Shown here in pieces: positions 10,532 through 18,970 of a stretch of 59,688 bases of DNA. Position numbers and translations under genes: made by a program. This stretch comes from Candidatus Sulfotelmatobacter sp. (GTDB taxonomy: Bacteria; Acidobacteriota; Terriglobia; Terriglobales; Acidobacteriaceae): positions 1-59,688 of the forward strand of contig JASHOH010000004.1 of NCBI GenBank assembly GCA_030041215.1. Direction: 5' to 3'. Each line of letters begins with the position of its first letter. Positions within the stretch are counted from its first letter, which is position 1. The notes under the pieces were generated by a model that worked only from the letters and a program-made list of their open reading frames with translations, was not told where the DNA came from and made no database searches.

Positions 10532-10552
10532 GTAATACTAACAAATAGTAAC
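10532..10552. promoter_or_regulatory. Possible operator upstream of the sugar isomerase
   Basis: GTAATACTA, five bases, then TAGTAAC form an imperfect inverted repeat centred 44 bases upstream of the isomerase ATG. The site is AT-rich within a GC-rich region, which suits a repressor operator for an amino-sugar operon. No regulator gene is adjacent. Confidence 0.25.
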
Positions 10553-10712
10553 AAGAAATGAAACCCAAAAATGTGCCATCGAAGAAAACACCTTTTCCGC
10601 ACGACGGCTTCTTGGTTGGCTGGAATGTCGCCTTCAGATAGGAAATCTCCCTCGAACGGCTACCCGTTCGGGCACTCGCGCCCCGAGGTACTTACCTGAT
10701 GACTTGCTAAAG

Positions 10713-10726
10713 TTTTTGTACAAAAA
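10713..10726. promoter_or_regulatory. Perfect 14-bp palindrome TTTTTGTACAAAAA
   Basis: TTTTTGTACAAAAA reads the same on both strands. TTGTAC inside it, followed 19 bases later by TTAAGAT (10741), could be a promoter whose transcript begins at or just before the ATG at 10755. The palindrome would then be an operator overlapping the -35 box of the small membrane-protein frame downstream. Confidence 0.3.
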
Positions 10727-10754
10727 GAGGAGTTTTGGGCTTAAGATTTGGCCC

Positions 10755-10853
10755 ATGCCCATGCAGAAAAAGACCGGGTTGAGCGATTCGTCATTGTGGA
10801 TCATTGCGATTGTGTTGTTTGCGATCGCCGCATTGACTTATTTCAAGAAATAA
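10755..10853 (+). CDS. Possible 32-residue single-helix membrane protein
   Basis: The frame encodes MPMQKKTGLSDSSLW followed by IIAIVLFAIAALTYFKK: a short basic and polar head, about 17 hydrophobic residues and a YFKK tail, typical of a one-helix membrane peptide. There is no ribosome-binding site, but a -10-like TTAAGAT sits nine bases before the ATG, so the message could be leaderless. The second ATG (10761) is an alternative start. It lies in the 570-base gap between the AgaS and DUF4331 genes; the remaining sequence to 11065 shows no other gene. Confidence 0.4.
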   Translation: MPMQKKTGLSDSSLWIIAIVLFAIAALTYFKK

Positions 10854-11065
10854 AGCTTTCAACGATCGGCCCGCTCAGTGAAGGGTGCGATAGCTTAGGG
10901 GTAGGGGACCGCCCACCGACATTTCCGGGAGGAGCGGCTTCGTCCTGAAGCGTCGGCGGCCTATTTCGGATACCGGGATCGCAGTGTTTGTCGATTTTCC
11001 GGCGAGAAACCCCTCCCGGCCCTGATCTGCAAACATCCAATTCGTACTTTCAGCGCAGCATCTAC

Positions 11066-12127
11066 TCAGGCCGCGCTTTGCTGCGCCTCCCGCGAAAGCA
11101 CTTTCGGGACGTAGGGAAAAGTCCGCGATGGCTTCGATGTGACCGATTCCTTGCCGATCCCGAGACGAACCGGAGTATTCGCGGCAAGAGTGAACATCAC
11201 ATCCGGCGCGTTATCGGTAAGCGAGCGGCCGTTCCAATCGGCAAAACCGAATACAGCGGGCGTACCGATCTCATACGGAAGGATATTGGGGAAAAACCGG
11301 TGAGCCACTCTCTCGGCATAAGCGCGCGGATCTTCTGCAGTGCCGTTCGCGGTGACCACCCCAGCGATCGCTTTCGTGACGGTCTCTCCATACGTCGCAA
11401 AGTCATCACGGGGGCGTCCCGCATTCAGACGGTTGCCAAGATCTTCGTTGTATTGAGTGAAGAGTGGATGGACCATCGGAAGCCCTACGCGGTTAATCGA
11501 TCGCCATCCGCCGGCATCTGTAGCCAGCGACGCTACTGCCCAGATTCCAACTCGGTGGTTGCCAGCGCTAGCGCCGAGCAGCTCCTGGTCGGGCACCTCC
11601 AAGACCATCGAATATACTGTGTGACCTGAGAACAAGTTTTTGGCGCGGGTGGGATCCCAACCAGATAGATTAACCGTCGTGCTATCCTGAAAAGCGTGGC
11701 CTACGGCGTGTAGCACATCTGGCTCAATCCAGAACGGGTCTCCCGCCTGGTCCGCCCACACGCGCAGACCGGCCGCTGTGCTTACGGTCTCACCCGTTGT
11801 TCCCTCGGCGACCACCATGCCGGGCGCATGCGGATCGGTGGCTTCCGTTCCTTTCACACACCGCACAACGTACCTTTGCTTCCCATTGTTATCGCGCTCA
11901 TCAAACGTGAGCCGATAGGTGACGTCTTCTACGGCATCCCCGTTGAGATCGACTTTGAACTCATACATTCCTTCGGGGTGGTAACCAGGCACGGGTATCG
12001 CACCGAAGATTGAATGACAAACGTTGATGACGAACACTGTACCCGTTTGCCCGCGGAACACGTAGAGGTCTGTTATGTCGAGGCGGATATCCTGTCGAGC
12101 CAGTGGTGAATCGAGGTGATGGGACAT
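11066..12127 (-). CDS. DUF4331 family protein
   Basis: A 353-residue protein beginning MSHHLDSPLARQDIRLDITD, the signature start of DUF4331 (SHHLDSP, then D-x-TDLYVF). The family is common in Acidobacteriota and other soil bacteria and has no established biochemical role. Members often occur as predicted exported proteins, but this copy has no N-terminal hydrophobic segment, so it is probably cytoplasmic. The longer frame (from 12163) is rejected because AGGAG lies four bases before the ATG at 12127 and the family signature begins there. The gene is monocistronic between unrelated neighbours. Confidence 0.85.
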   Translation of the reverse strand: MSHHLDSPLARQDIRLDITDLYVFRGQTGTVFVINVCHSIFGAIPVPGYHPEGMYEFKVDLNGDAVEDVTYRLTFDERDNNGKQRYVVRCVKGTEATDPHAPGMVVAEGTTGETVSTAAGLRVWADQAGDPFWIEPDVLHAVGHAFQDSTTVNLSGWDPTRAKNLFSGHTVYSMVLEVPDQELLGASAGNHRVGIWAVASLATDAGGWRSINRVGLPMVHPLFTQYNEDLGNRLNAGRPRDDFATYGETVTKAIAGVVTANGTAEDPRAYAERVAHRFFPNILPYEIGTPAVFGFADWNGRSLTDNAPDVMFTLAANTPVRLGIGKESVTSKPSRTFPYVPKVLSREAQQSAA

Positions 12128-12256
12128 GGCGCTCCTTTCGCTTAACGCAGTGGGCTGGCGCATGCTAACAAAAGCAGGAGAATCTGTCTAGCTACGCGTT
12201 GTTTTCTTATGGTCGGCGAATTAGGGGTTATGCTGGGCCAGTTACCCCGCTGGAAG

Positions 12257-13495
12257 CTATTCCTTCCACCGTTTGAACAGCAGCGCCCCATTGGTCCCCC
12301 CAAAGCCGAAGGAATTCGACATCGCATATTCGATGTCCGCTTTGCGGGCACGATTCGGGACAAAATCCATGCCGGCGGTTTCGGGGTCCTGATTTTCCAG
12401 ATTGATCGTGGGCGGCAGAATCTGATCGCGCAGGGCGAGTACGGTAATGCCCGCCTCGAGCCCACCCGCGCCGCCGAGCAGATGCCCGGTCATCGATTTT
12501 GTGGAACTGACGGCAATCTTCCGCTCACCAAAAAAATTGCGAATGGCATGGGCCTCGAGCGTGTCGCCGATCGGCGTCGAGGTGCCATGGGCGTTGACAT
12601 AACCCACTTTGTTGGGGCTGATCCCTGCGTCGCGCACTGCATTGCGCATCACGCGATAGCCGCCTTCGTGTTCGGGAGCGGGCTGGGTTATGTGGTAGGC
12701 ATCGCCTGACATACCATAACCAGCAACTTCGGCGATGATTGGCGCTCCGCGTTTCCTGGCATGCTCAAGTTCTTCCAGAACCATGATGCCCGCCCCTTCA
12801 CCCATCACAAATCCGTCGCGATCGCAGTCCCAGGGCCGGCTGGCTTTTTCCGGCTCGTCGTTTCGCGTGGAAAGCGCGCGCATGGCGGCGAATCCGCCCA
12901 CACCCATGGGAGTAATCGCAGCCTCAGATCCCCCTGCAATCATTACGTCGGCATCGTTGTGTTGAATGATGCGGAACGAATCCCCGATGGAATGAGCGCT
13001 GGTCGTACATGCCGTGGCAGTGGCTTCGTTCGGCCCTTTGGCCCCAAAGCGCATGGAAACCTGACCGGCCGCAAGATTAATAATGGCCGAAGGAATGAAG
13101 AAAGGAGAAATCTTGCGCGGGCCGCCCTCCATCAAGGCCGTATGTTCGCGTTCGATGATGTCGAACCCGCCGATTCCGGAGCCGATGTGCACGCCAACGC
13201 GCTCGGCGTTCTCGGGGGTGATCCTCAACCCTGACATGTTCAATGCTTCATCCGACGCCGCTATCGCCAGGTGGATAAAGCGCGCCATCTTCTTGACCTC
13301 TTTTTTTTCGATGAATTTCAGCGGATCGAAATTCTTCACCTCAGCGGCGATCTGGCATGCAAAATTGCTGGTATCAAATTGAGCGATGCGGGCGACCCCG
13401 CTCTTGCCGGCCAGCAAGCCCTGCCAAACCTCTTCGGTGGTGTTGCCCACGCCACAGATCAGGCCGAGGCCGGTGACTACAACCCTGCGTGCCAA
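12257..13495 (-). CDS. fabF: 3-oxoacyl-ACP synthase II
   Basis: KASII condenses malonyl-ACP with acyl-ACP in fatty acid elongation. The 412-residue sequence starts ARRVVVTGLG and shows the thiolase-fold Cys-His-His triad: the nucleophile in ATACTTSAHSIGD (near residue 165), the first histidine in VNAHGTSTPIGD and the second in MTGHLLGGAGGLE. These are the normal FabF motifs. The start codon is TTG, which sets MARRVVV as the N-terminus; no better ATG or GTG precedes it. It lies 51 bases downstream of acpP on the same strand, the conserved acpP-fabF order, so the synthase and its carrier protein are probably co-expressed. Confidence 0.96.
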   Translation of the reverse strand: MARRVVVTGLGLICGVGNTTEEVWQGLLAGKSGVARIAQFDTSNFACQIAAEVKNFDPLKFIEKKEVKKMARFIHLAIAASDEALNMSGLRITPENAERVGVHIGSGIGGFDIIEREHTALMEGGPRKISPFFIPSAIINLAAGQVSMRFGAKGPNEATATACTTSAHSIGDSFRIIQHNDADVMIAGGSEAAITPMGVGGFAAMRALSTRNDEPEKASRPWDCDRDGFVMGEGAGIMVLEELEHARKRGAPIIAEVAGYGMSGDAYHITQPAPEHEGGYRVMRNAVRDAGISPNKVGYVNAHGTSTPIGDTLEAHAIRNFFGERKIAVSSTKSMTGHLLGGAGGLEAGITVLALRDQILPPTINLENQDPETAGMDFVPNRARKADIEYAMSNSFGFGGTNGALLFKRWKE

Positions 13496-13546
13496 ATTAC
13501 TGGCCGCCTTTCCCGCTCTTGCAGAGAGATACCATCGCTGGTGAGA

Positions 13547-13792
13547 TTACTTGCTCGCCTTCGCGTGCTTGCCGATGTAATCGATGGCGTCCTGCACGGT
13601 GCGGATTTTCTCCGCGTCCTCGTCGGGAATCTCGATGTCGAACCCTTCTTCGAAAGCCATGACCAACTCGACCGTGTCCAGTGAATCGGCGCCCAGGTCG
13701 TCCACGAACGATGCACTAGGAGTGACTTCTCCCTCATCCACGCCCAACTGCTCAACGATGATCTGCTTTACCTTTTCATCAACGCCTGCCAT
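13547..13792 (-). CDS. acpP: Acyl carrier protein
   Basis: An 81-residue acidic helical protein carrying acyl intermediates on a 4'-phosphopantetheine arm attached to Ser37 in the [12 protein letters not shown] motif. The length, the DSL motif and the acidic helix II match housekeeping ACPs of type II fatty acid synthesis. The ATG at 13792 is preceded by GAGGAG at ideal spacing. It is the first gene of the acpP-fabF pair. No holo-ACP synthase is present in the window. Confidence 0.97.
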   Translation of the reverse strand: MAGVDEKVKQIIVEQLGVDEGEVTPSASFVDDLGADSLDTVELVMAFEEGFDIEIPDEDAEKIRTVQDAIDYIGKHAKASK

Positions 13793-14104
13793 GATTCTCC
13801 TCGCTTAACTCCGATTTGATTTCGAATGCGATGCCCGCGATGCAAGCGCCAGACAAAGCTTGGTTAAACGTATGCCTTTATCTCCACTCTCCTACACTTG
13901 CCGCTGGCCCGGCTTCCAACTTCAGACGCCGGACTGCGGAAAAAAGGCGAACGTGTAGTGTAAACATCCGGGTAATTCGCTGTAAAGGAAACGCTGAACT
14001 TTATATAGCTTGTGCTGTGATATACCTTCTGCATCCTAAACGCGGTTACTGGCGACGGTCAAACGTAAGCCGGCCGTCTGCCAGCCAGGTCAACATCAAA
14101 CCAC
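13793..14104. other. Divergent intergenic region between acpP and dtd
   Basis: These 312 bases separate two divergent genes and should hold both promoters. There is an AT-rich stretch (TTTATATAGC and GTGATATACC near 14000-14025) in front of dtd, but I see no clear -35/-10 pair, conserved RNA or open frame. Confidence 0.4.
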
Positions 14105-14554
14105 ATGCGTGCTGTCGTACAGCGGGTTGGCCGCGCCAGAGTTACGGTAAACGGCGAAGTTGCAGGCGAGATCGGCCCAGGATTGCTGGTTCTTCTAGGT
14201 GTCGGCCGGAACGATACCGAAGCCGACGCCACCTACCTCGCCGAAAAGATTGCCGGCCTCCGCGTATTTGAGGACGATCGGGGAAAAATGAACCTCGGCG
14301 TGCAGCAGATCGGTGGCAGCGTGCTGGCGGTTTCACAGTTCACTCTGTATGGCGACGTACGGCGGGGAAAGCGACCATCGTTCGATGCCGCCGCTCCTCC
14401 AGAGAGAGCTCGCCAGCTCTATGAATTCTTCGTCGCGCAGATTCGTGCAGTCGGCCTGCGCTGCGAAACCGGACGCTTCCAGGAGATGATGAAAGTGGAA
14501 TTAGTCAACGACGGTCCAGTGACGATTCTGGTGGATTCGGAAAAGAGTTGTTAG
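14105..14554 (+). CDS. dtd: D-aminoacyl-tRNA deacylase
   Basis: This enzyme hydrolyses D-aminoacyl-tRNAs, preventing D-amino acids from entering proteins. The 149-residue protein starts [15 protein letters not shown], as in the DTD family, and carries both family motifs: SQFTL (77-81, in SQFTLYGD) and the NxGPVT loop (NDGPVT, 135-140), whose Gly-Pro pair forms the chiral-selective pocket. The length is normal (E. coli 145 aa). It stands alone, divergent from acpP, and is followed by a decayed interspersed repeat. Confidence 0.96.
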   Translation: MRAVVQRVGRARVTVNGEVAGEIGPGLLVLLGVGRNDTEADATYLAEKIAGLRVFEDDRGKMNLGVQQIGGSVLAVSQFTLYGDVRRGKRPSFDAAAPPERARQLYEFFVAQIRAVGLRCETGRFQEMMKVELVNDGPVTILVDSEKSC

Positions 14555-14601
14555 GGCTGGTTCTATACTCCGTGCTCCCCCGTGCTCCTTGAGGAGATTT
14601 C

Positions 14602-14655
14602 GATCCTCTGCGTACTTTGCGGCCTTTCTTAGCGAACTCGGCGGTCTAAGATTTT
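14602..14655 (-). repeat. Interspersed intergenic repeat, copy 1
   Basis: Read on the minus strand, this 54-base segment (core GAGTTCGCTAAGAAAGGCC, then GCAAAGTACGCAGAGG) aligns closely with 26081-26134 and more loosely with 39341-39395 (minus) and 50011-50064. All four copies lie between genes. They resemble a decayed short repetitive element built on CGCAAAG and CTAAGAAA units. Confidence 0.5.
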
Positions 14656-14705
14656 GAATTTTATCGTCCACAAAACGCTCTAACTACTCCGTTGCTACCC
14701 ATTCT

Positions 14706-15617
14706 TCAATGCGCAGCAAGGATCGCATCTGCCACTCTTGCGGCCTCAACCGCAGCCTTCACATCGTGCGTTCGTAAAATGTGCGCTCCCTTCAAAATCA
14801 GCGCCGTCTGGGCGGCCAGATTTCCGTAGAGCCGCTCCGAAACGGGCGCATCTTTTCCATTCTTCGCCAACGCCCGCCCGAGAAACGACTTTCGTGACGT
14901 CCCAGCCAGCAGGGGAAAGCCCAGCGATTGCAGTTCCTGAAATCTCGCCAGCAGCGGATAGTTCTGCTCAAAATTTTTTCCAAATCCAAATCCCGGATCC
15001 AAAACGATTCTCTCCCGCCGAATGCCCGCCGGCGCCGCCGCCTCGGCCCACTCTCGCAGTTCGCGCTTTACAAGCAGAACAATGTCGCCGGCCGGCGGCA
15101 AGGTTCGCCATTCTTCCGGACGCCCACGCATGTGCATGAGCACAACCCCGCATTTCGCTTCCGCGACCGTTTTAGCCATATTGCGATCCCAGCGCAGCGC
15201 GCTGACGTCGTTCACGATCTCCGTTCCGGCTGCGAGCGCGGCTTGTGCGACTTCGGCTTTGTAGGTATCGATCGAAACCACGGATTCCGGCCGCTGCTTC
15301 TTGATCTCAGTAATTACGGGAAGTACGCGGCGCAGTTCTTCTTCGGCGGAGACAGGCAGGCGTGTGCTTGCAGCATCGATGTCCTCAGAATTCGGATTAA
15401 CCCGCGTACCCGGCCGCGTCGATTCGCCGCCTACGTCAATAATGTCCGCGCCCTCATCGAGCAATTGCAGCGCGTGATCAACGGCGCGTGCCGAATCGTA
15501 GTAGAGCCCGCCATCCGAAAAAGAATCAGGAGTGACGTTGACGATACCCATGATCAACGTGCGTTTGCCGAGTTCGAGCGTGCGCGTCCCCAGATTCCAC
15601 TCAAACACCGCCCTCAT
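14706..15617 (-). CDS. folP: Dihydropteroate synthase
   Basis: It joins p-aminobenzoate to 6-hydroxymethyl-dihydropterin diphosphate in folate synthesis. The 303-residue TIM barrel shows all the usual motifs: IMGIVNVTPDSFSDGG (diphosphate-binding loop), GADIIDVGGESTRPG, VSIDTYKA, EIVNDVSAL, VVLMHMRG, VLDPGFGFGKNFEQN and GTSRKSFLG, ending with the conserved LRTHDV. The protein is slightly longer than E. coli DHPS (282 aa) because of an insertion after STRPG. It is a single gene here, convergent with dtd and upstream of nothing obviously folate-related. Confidence 0.96.
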   Translation of the reverse strand: MRAVFEWNLGTRTLELGKRTLIMGIVNVTPDSFSDGGLYYDSARAVDHALQLLDEGADIIDVGGESTRPGTRVNPNSEDIDAASTRLPVSAEEELRRVLPVITEIKKQRPESVVSIDTYKAEVAQAALAAGTEIVNDVSALRWDRNMAKTVAEAKCGVVLMHMRGRPEEWRTLPPAGDIVLLVKRELREWAEAAAPAGIRRERIVLDPGFGFGKNFEQNYPLLARFQELQSLGFPLLAGTSRKSFLGRALAKNGKDAPVSERLYGNLAAQTALILKGAHILRTHDVKAAVEAARVADAILAAH

Positions 15618-15776
15618 GCGGCAGATTCTAAATGAAAGCGCCTGCGCCGACCGGAGATCCCATCCTTGGCGGCTGAAGTGTAACCCGTGTTACCCTGTGT
15701 CCTCTGTGGTGAAGCTTTTTCAGGCTCTAGACTGCCGCGATGGCTCGAGCCAAGTGCCTCGTCGCCACGTCGTTGT

Positions 15777-16208
15777 TTAGCGCCTGCGCACCGCCGCCTC
15801 CCGCGAGCGGCTACCCTTCAATGCGGCGCGGCCAGTACCCGTCGGAGGCTTGCGCCGCCCCTCAAGCAATTCCTTCAGCACCGTGGCGTTGTTGTGGGTT
15901 TCATTCTTCGAGGCGTATAGCAAGGTGAGGCGTTTCTTGTTCTGGGAAAGTTCGTACAACCTCTGCAAATCCTTTTCTGCCGCTGGATCCGCCAGCTCTT
16001 TTAAATATCGTTTCCGAAAAGTCTCCCACTCCTGCGGACGCGCATGGTACCACTTGCGCAGTTCATTGGAAGGAGCCAAAGCGCGCAGCCATTCATCCAG
16101 CGCCGCTTCAGCCTTGGTCAAACCCCGCGGCCACAAGCGGTCCACCAGCACGCGCGCTCCGTCCACACGCGAGACCGGATCATAAACACGTTTTATAGTG
16201 ACCGGCAT
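15777..16208 (-). CDS. DUF488 family protein (YeaO type)
   Basis: A 143-residue cytoplasmic protein with the DUF488 hallmark VLVDRLWPRGLTK near residue 20 and the conserved W-Y-H and YLKEL segments. YeaO-like members are 115-120 residues; this one has a basic C-terminal tail (TGTGRAALKGSRSREAAVRR) that may come from a recently altered 3' end. The function of the family is not established. A second, distantly related DUF488 protein of another subtype lies downstream of selA in this window. Confidence 0.85.
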   Translation of the reverse strand: MPVTIKRVYDPVSRVDGARVLVDRLWPRGLTKAEAALDEWLRALAPSNELRKWYHARPQEWETFRKRYLKELADPAAEKDLQRLYELSQNKKRLTLLYASKNETHNNATVLKELLEGRRKPPTGTGRAALKGSRSREAAVRRR

Positions 16209-16288
16209 GGGTTCACGCGGAGTGGTTCTCTCCGCATTGCTTTATCATTGTAAGTCGGCTGCGATGCCGGCGCTGTGGGAAACCGCGA

Positions 16289-16756
16289 ATGATTCGATCA
16301 ATGCTTCCTAAGCTCGAAGGCCAAGAAGACCAAAAAGAAATACAAAAAAGCAAAGATCGTGTTGGTTTCATTCAGTCGAGCTGTGCATACGCCCCCACCC
16401 GCCGCCTCGCCGCGCTTCTAGTCGCCGCCCTTGCCCTCGCTTCATTCGCGGCCTGCGAAGTCGAGCGCCGCAAGTCCGACGCGGAACTCGGCCTCAACCC
16501 CCAGCAGGCCCACGGACGCAAAATCTACGACAACTACTGCGACCGCTGCCATCGGCCATATTCCACGAAGGGCAAGAAGGGGCCAGGGCTAAAGGGCATG
16601 TTTGCCCATCAATATCTCCCTCAAACGGGTCTGCCGGCCAATGACGAGCGTGTGAGCGACATTATTATGCACGGCCGCCCCGACATGCCCGGCTACAGCC
16701 AGGTCCTGAGCGCGCAGGATCTGCTAGACCTGCTGGCATACCTGCACACGTTATGA
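16289..16756 (+). CDS. Mono-heme c-type cytochrome lipoprotein
   Basis: A 155-residue exported electron carrier. A hydrophobic segment (LAALLVAALALASFAAC) ends in a lipobox-like SFAAC, suggesting lipid attachment near residue 56. A CDRCH heme-c site (C84, C87, H88) follows, and MPGYSQVLS provides the likely axial methionine. The C-terminal ending SAQDLLDLLAYLHTL is the usual last helix. The annotated start leaves an unusually long polar stretch before the signal, so the true start may lie further downstream, but no good in-frame alternative is visible. It is 42 bases upstream of selA on the same strand, although no functional link is implied. Confidence 0.82.
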   Translation: MIRSMLPKLEGQEDQKEIQKSKDRVGFIQSSCAYAPTRRLAALLVAALALASFAACEVERRKSDAELGLNPQQAHGRKIYDNYCDRCHRPYSTKGKKGPGLKGMFAHQYLPQTGLPANDERVSDIIMHGRPDMPGYSQVLSAQDLLDLLAYLHTL

Positions 16757-16798
16757 GCGGACCTGCCACGATCGACGGCGGAATGTCATAATTCTTCC

Positions 16799-18241
16799 GT
16801 GAACAGCAGTCAGAAATCCGGCCTCTTCCGCCAACTTCCTTCCGTGGATGATCTGGTGCGTGATACTGCTCTCGCTCCAATAGCAGCGAGTTACGGTCAT
16901 GAGGCACTGACCAATGCAGCTCGCGCGGTTTTGGCGCGCCTTCGCCAGGAGATCACTTCTGGACTGCTCGACGACGCAGCTCTGCAACTCGCCGTCGCGG
17001 GTTTGCCCGGCGCGGTGGAGGCCCAGCTTCGCCGAGCGCTCAGTTACTCGCTAAAGCCGGTGATCAACGCTACCGGAGTCATCCTGCACACCAATCTTGG
17101 GCGGGCCCCGATCAGCGAAATCGCCATCGACCACATCAAGCAAACAGCGCAAACCTACTCCAACCTCGAATTCAATCTCACCGCAGGCGAGCGCGGCAAA
17201 CGTGACGTCCACGTCGACCGCCTGTTCCGGCACCTGCTGAACGAGGACACCCAGCAGCAGCTGCACGAAGATTCCAAGAACGAAAGCCGCGTCTCGACTA
17301 TCGTCGTGAACAACAATGCTGCCGCCGTGCTGCTGGCCCTGAACGCGCTCGCCGACGGCGGAGAAGTCATCGTCTCCCGCGGAGAGCTGGTCGAAATCGG
17401 CGGCTCATTCCGCATTCCCGACGTCATGGCCAAATCGGGCGCCATCCTGCACGAAGTCGGCACCACCAATCGCACTCGCATCGCTGACTACGAAAAAGCT
17501 ATCAACGAGCGCACGCGGCTTCTGCTGCGTGTGCATCGCTCGAACTTCGAGATCACGGGATTCACACAGCAAGCGACGACGCAAGAATTAGTCGAACTGT
17601 CCCGCGCCAACAACATTCCTCTCATGGAGGACCTGGGCAGCGGCGCGCTGGTTGACCTGCGCTCGTTCGGCATCGCCGGCGAGTCGACCGTGCTCGACAG
17701 CCTGCGCGCCGGCGTCGATATCGTCACTTATTCCGGAGACAAGCTGCTTGGCGGCCCTCAAGCCGGACTGATCAGCGGCAATGCCAACCTGGTCGCACGC
17801 ATGCGCTCCAATTCCCTTTTCCGTGCGCTGCGCGTGGATAAGCTCACTTACGCTGCGCTCGAAGCCACGCTACTCGCTTACGTGCGCCACGATTACGATG
17901 CAATTCCTGCGCTGCGCATGATGCAACTTACAAAGGAGTCCATCGGAGGGCGCGCTCAAGCGTTGGCGAAGAAACTCACGAGTCCCAAGCTGAAGCTGGG
18001 AATCGTCGATGGCGAATCGCTTCTCGGCGGCGGTGCTGCGCCCTCGGCCGTACTTCCGACGCAGGTGCTGGCAATCACCTGCGAAGATTTAAGCGCCGAC
18101 GATCTCGCCGCGCTGCTACGCACTTCCGAGCCGCCCATCATCGCGCGCGTCGAAGAGGGCCGCGTGCTGCTCGATCTCCGCACCGTCTTTCCGGCGCAGG
18201 ATGACGCACTCGCCGCCGCTCTCGCGCGCATCGTTTCCTGA
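16799..18241 (+). CDS. selA: L-seryl-tRNA(Sec) selenium transferase
   Basis: SelA is a PLP enzyme that converts Ser-tRNA(Sec) to Sec-tRNA(Sec) using selenophosphate. The 480-residue sequence begins with the SelA N-terminal domain (GLFRQLPSVDDLV) and contains NATGVILHTNLGRAPIS and the PLP lysine in YSGDKLLGGPQAG (Lys315), matching the E. coli site. The start codon is GTG at 16799. The matching selC tRNA lies 2.1 kb downstream in the same orientation. SelB (elongation factor) and SelD (selenophosphate synthetase) are not in this window, nor did I find a gene with an obvious in-frame UGA. The 21-base gap to the next DUF488 gene suggests co-transcription. Confidence 0.96.
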   Translation: MNSSQKSGLFRQLPSVDDLVRDTALAPIAASYGHEALTNAARAVLARLRQEITSGLLDDAALQLAVAGLPGAVEAQLRRALSYSLKPVINATGVILHTNLGRAPISEIAIDHIKQTAQTYSNLEFNLTAGERGKRDVHVDRLFRHLLNEDTQQQLHEDSKNESRVSTIVVNNNAAAVLLALNALADGGEVIVSRGELVEIGGSFRIPDVMAKSGAILHEVGTTNRTRIADYEKAINERTRLLLRVHRSNFEITGFTQQATTQELVELSRANNIPLMEDLGSGALVDLRSFGIAGESTVLDSLRAGVDIVTYSGDKLLGGPQAGLISGNANLVARMRSNSLFRALRVDKLTYAALEATLLAYVRHDYDAIPALRMMQLTKESIGGRAQALAKKLTSPKLKLGIVDGESLLGGGAAPSAVLPTQVLAITCEDLSADDLAALLRTSEPPIIARVEEGRVLLDLRTVFPAQDDALAAALARIVS

Positions 18242-18262
18242 GCCGGCTGCATCGAAACGGCG

Positions 18263-18829
18263 TTGGCCCGGCTCTACACCATCGGACACTCCACTCGCAC
18301 GTTCGACGAGTTTCTCGCCACGCTTCAGGCCCACGGAATTCAAACCCTTGTCGACATTCGCGCCTTTCCCGTGTCGCGGCGGCTGCCGCAGTTCAATCGC
18401 GAGGCGCTGGAGGCCAGCTTGTCAGAGAAGCCCACGTCTCGCAAACGCGGCGAGACGCGAGGCACCCCAATCCGTTATGTCTGGATGAAATCTCTCGGCG
18501 GATACCGCAAGAAAATTCGTGACGACTCGCCGCACGTTGCTATGCGCAACCCGAGCTTCCGCAACTACGCCGACTACATGCTCACACCGGAGTTCACCAA
18601 AGCCGCGTCCGAGCTGATCGCGCTCGCCGAAAATTCCCGCACCGCTTACATGTGCGCCGAGCGCGTCTACTTCCACTGCCATCGCATGCTGGTTTCCGAC
18701 TGGCTGGTCACTCATGGACACGAAGTACTGCACATCGATGATTCTGAGCCGGCCAAACCGCACCACCTGACCGTCGAAGCGCGCATGATCGATGGTGAGC
18801 TGATCTATCGCGGCGATCGGTTGCTGTGA
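18263..18829 (+). CDS. DUF488 domain-containing protein
   Basis: A 188-residue protein that starts LARLYTIGHSTRTFDEF, the signature opening of the large DUF488 subtype (YTIGHS). It carries the conserved VDIRAFPVSRRLPQFN segment and the CAERVYFHCHR motif near residues 131-141, whose cysteine and histidine pairs suggest metal or thiol chemistry. Its function is unknown. No ATG is available, and TTG at 18263 gives the family-typical N-terminus. It sits 21 bases after selA, which may mean joint transcription but is not evidence for a selenium role. Confidence 0.85.
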   Translation: MARLYTIGHSTRTFDEFLATLQAHGIQTLVDIRAFPVSRRLPQFNREALEASLSEKPTSRKRGETRGTPIRYVWMKSLGGYRKKIRDDSPHVAMRNPSFRNYADYMLTPEFTKAASELIALAENSRTAYMCAERVYFHCHRMLVSDWLVTHGHEVLHIDDSEPAKPHHLTVEARMIDGELIYRGDRLL

Positions 18830-18888
18830 AAGACGATCTTCACAAGCGCGCCCCCAAAATCGAACCCGGTTGGGAGATAATCATCGAT

Positions 18889-18912
18889 CACCCTTCGACT
18901 TCGCTCAGGGTG
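18889..18912. repeat. Short palindromic intergenic repeat
   Basis: CACCCTTCGACTTCGCTCAGGGTG can fold as CACCCT...AGGGTG around a TCGACTTCGCTC loop. Near-identical CCTTCGACTTCGCTCAGG palindromes are scattered through many bacterial genomes. Here it lies in the gap between the DUF488 gene and the membrane glycosyltransferase-like gene. Confidence 0.4.
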
Positions 18913-18970
18913 GGCTTTGTCGCACAAGACGCGACAGAGAGTCGTTGGACGGTCAAGCGCGCGTGTGTCG

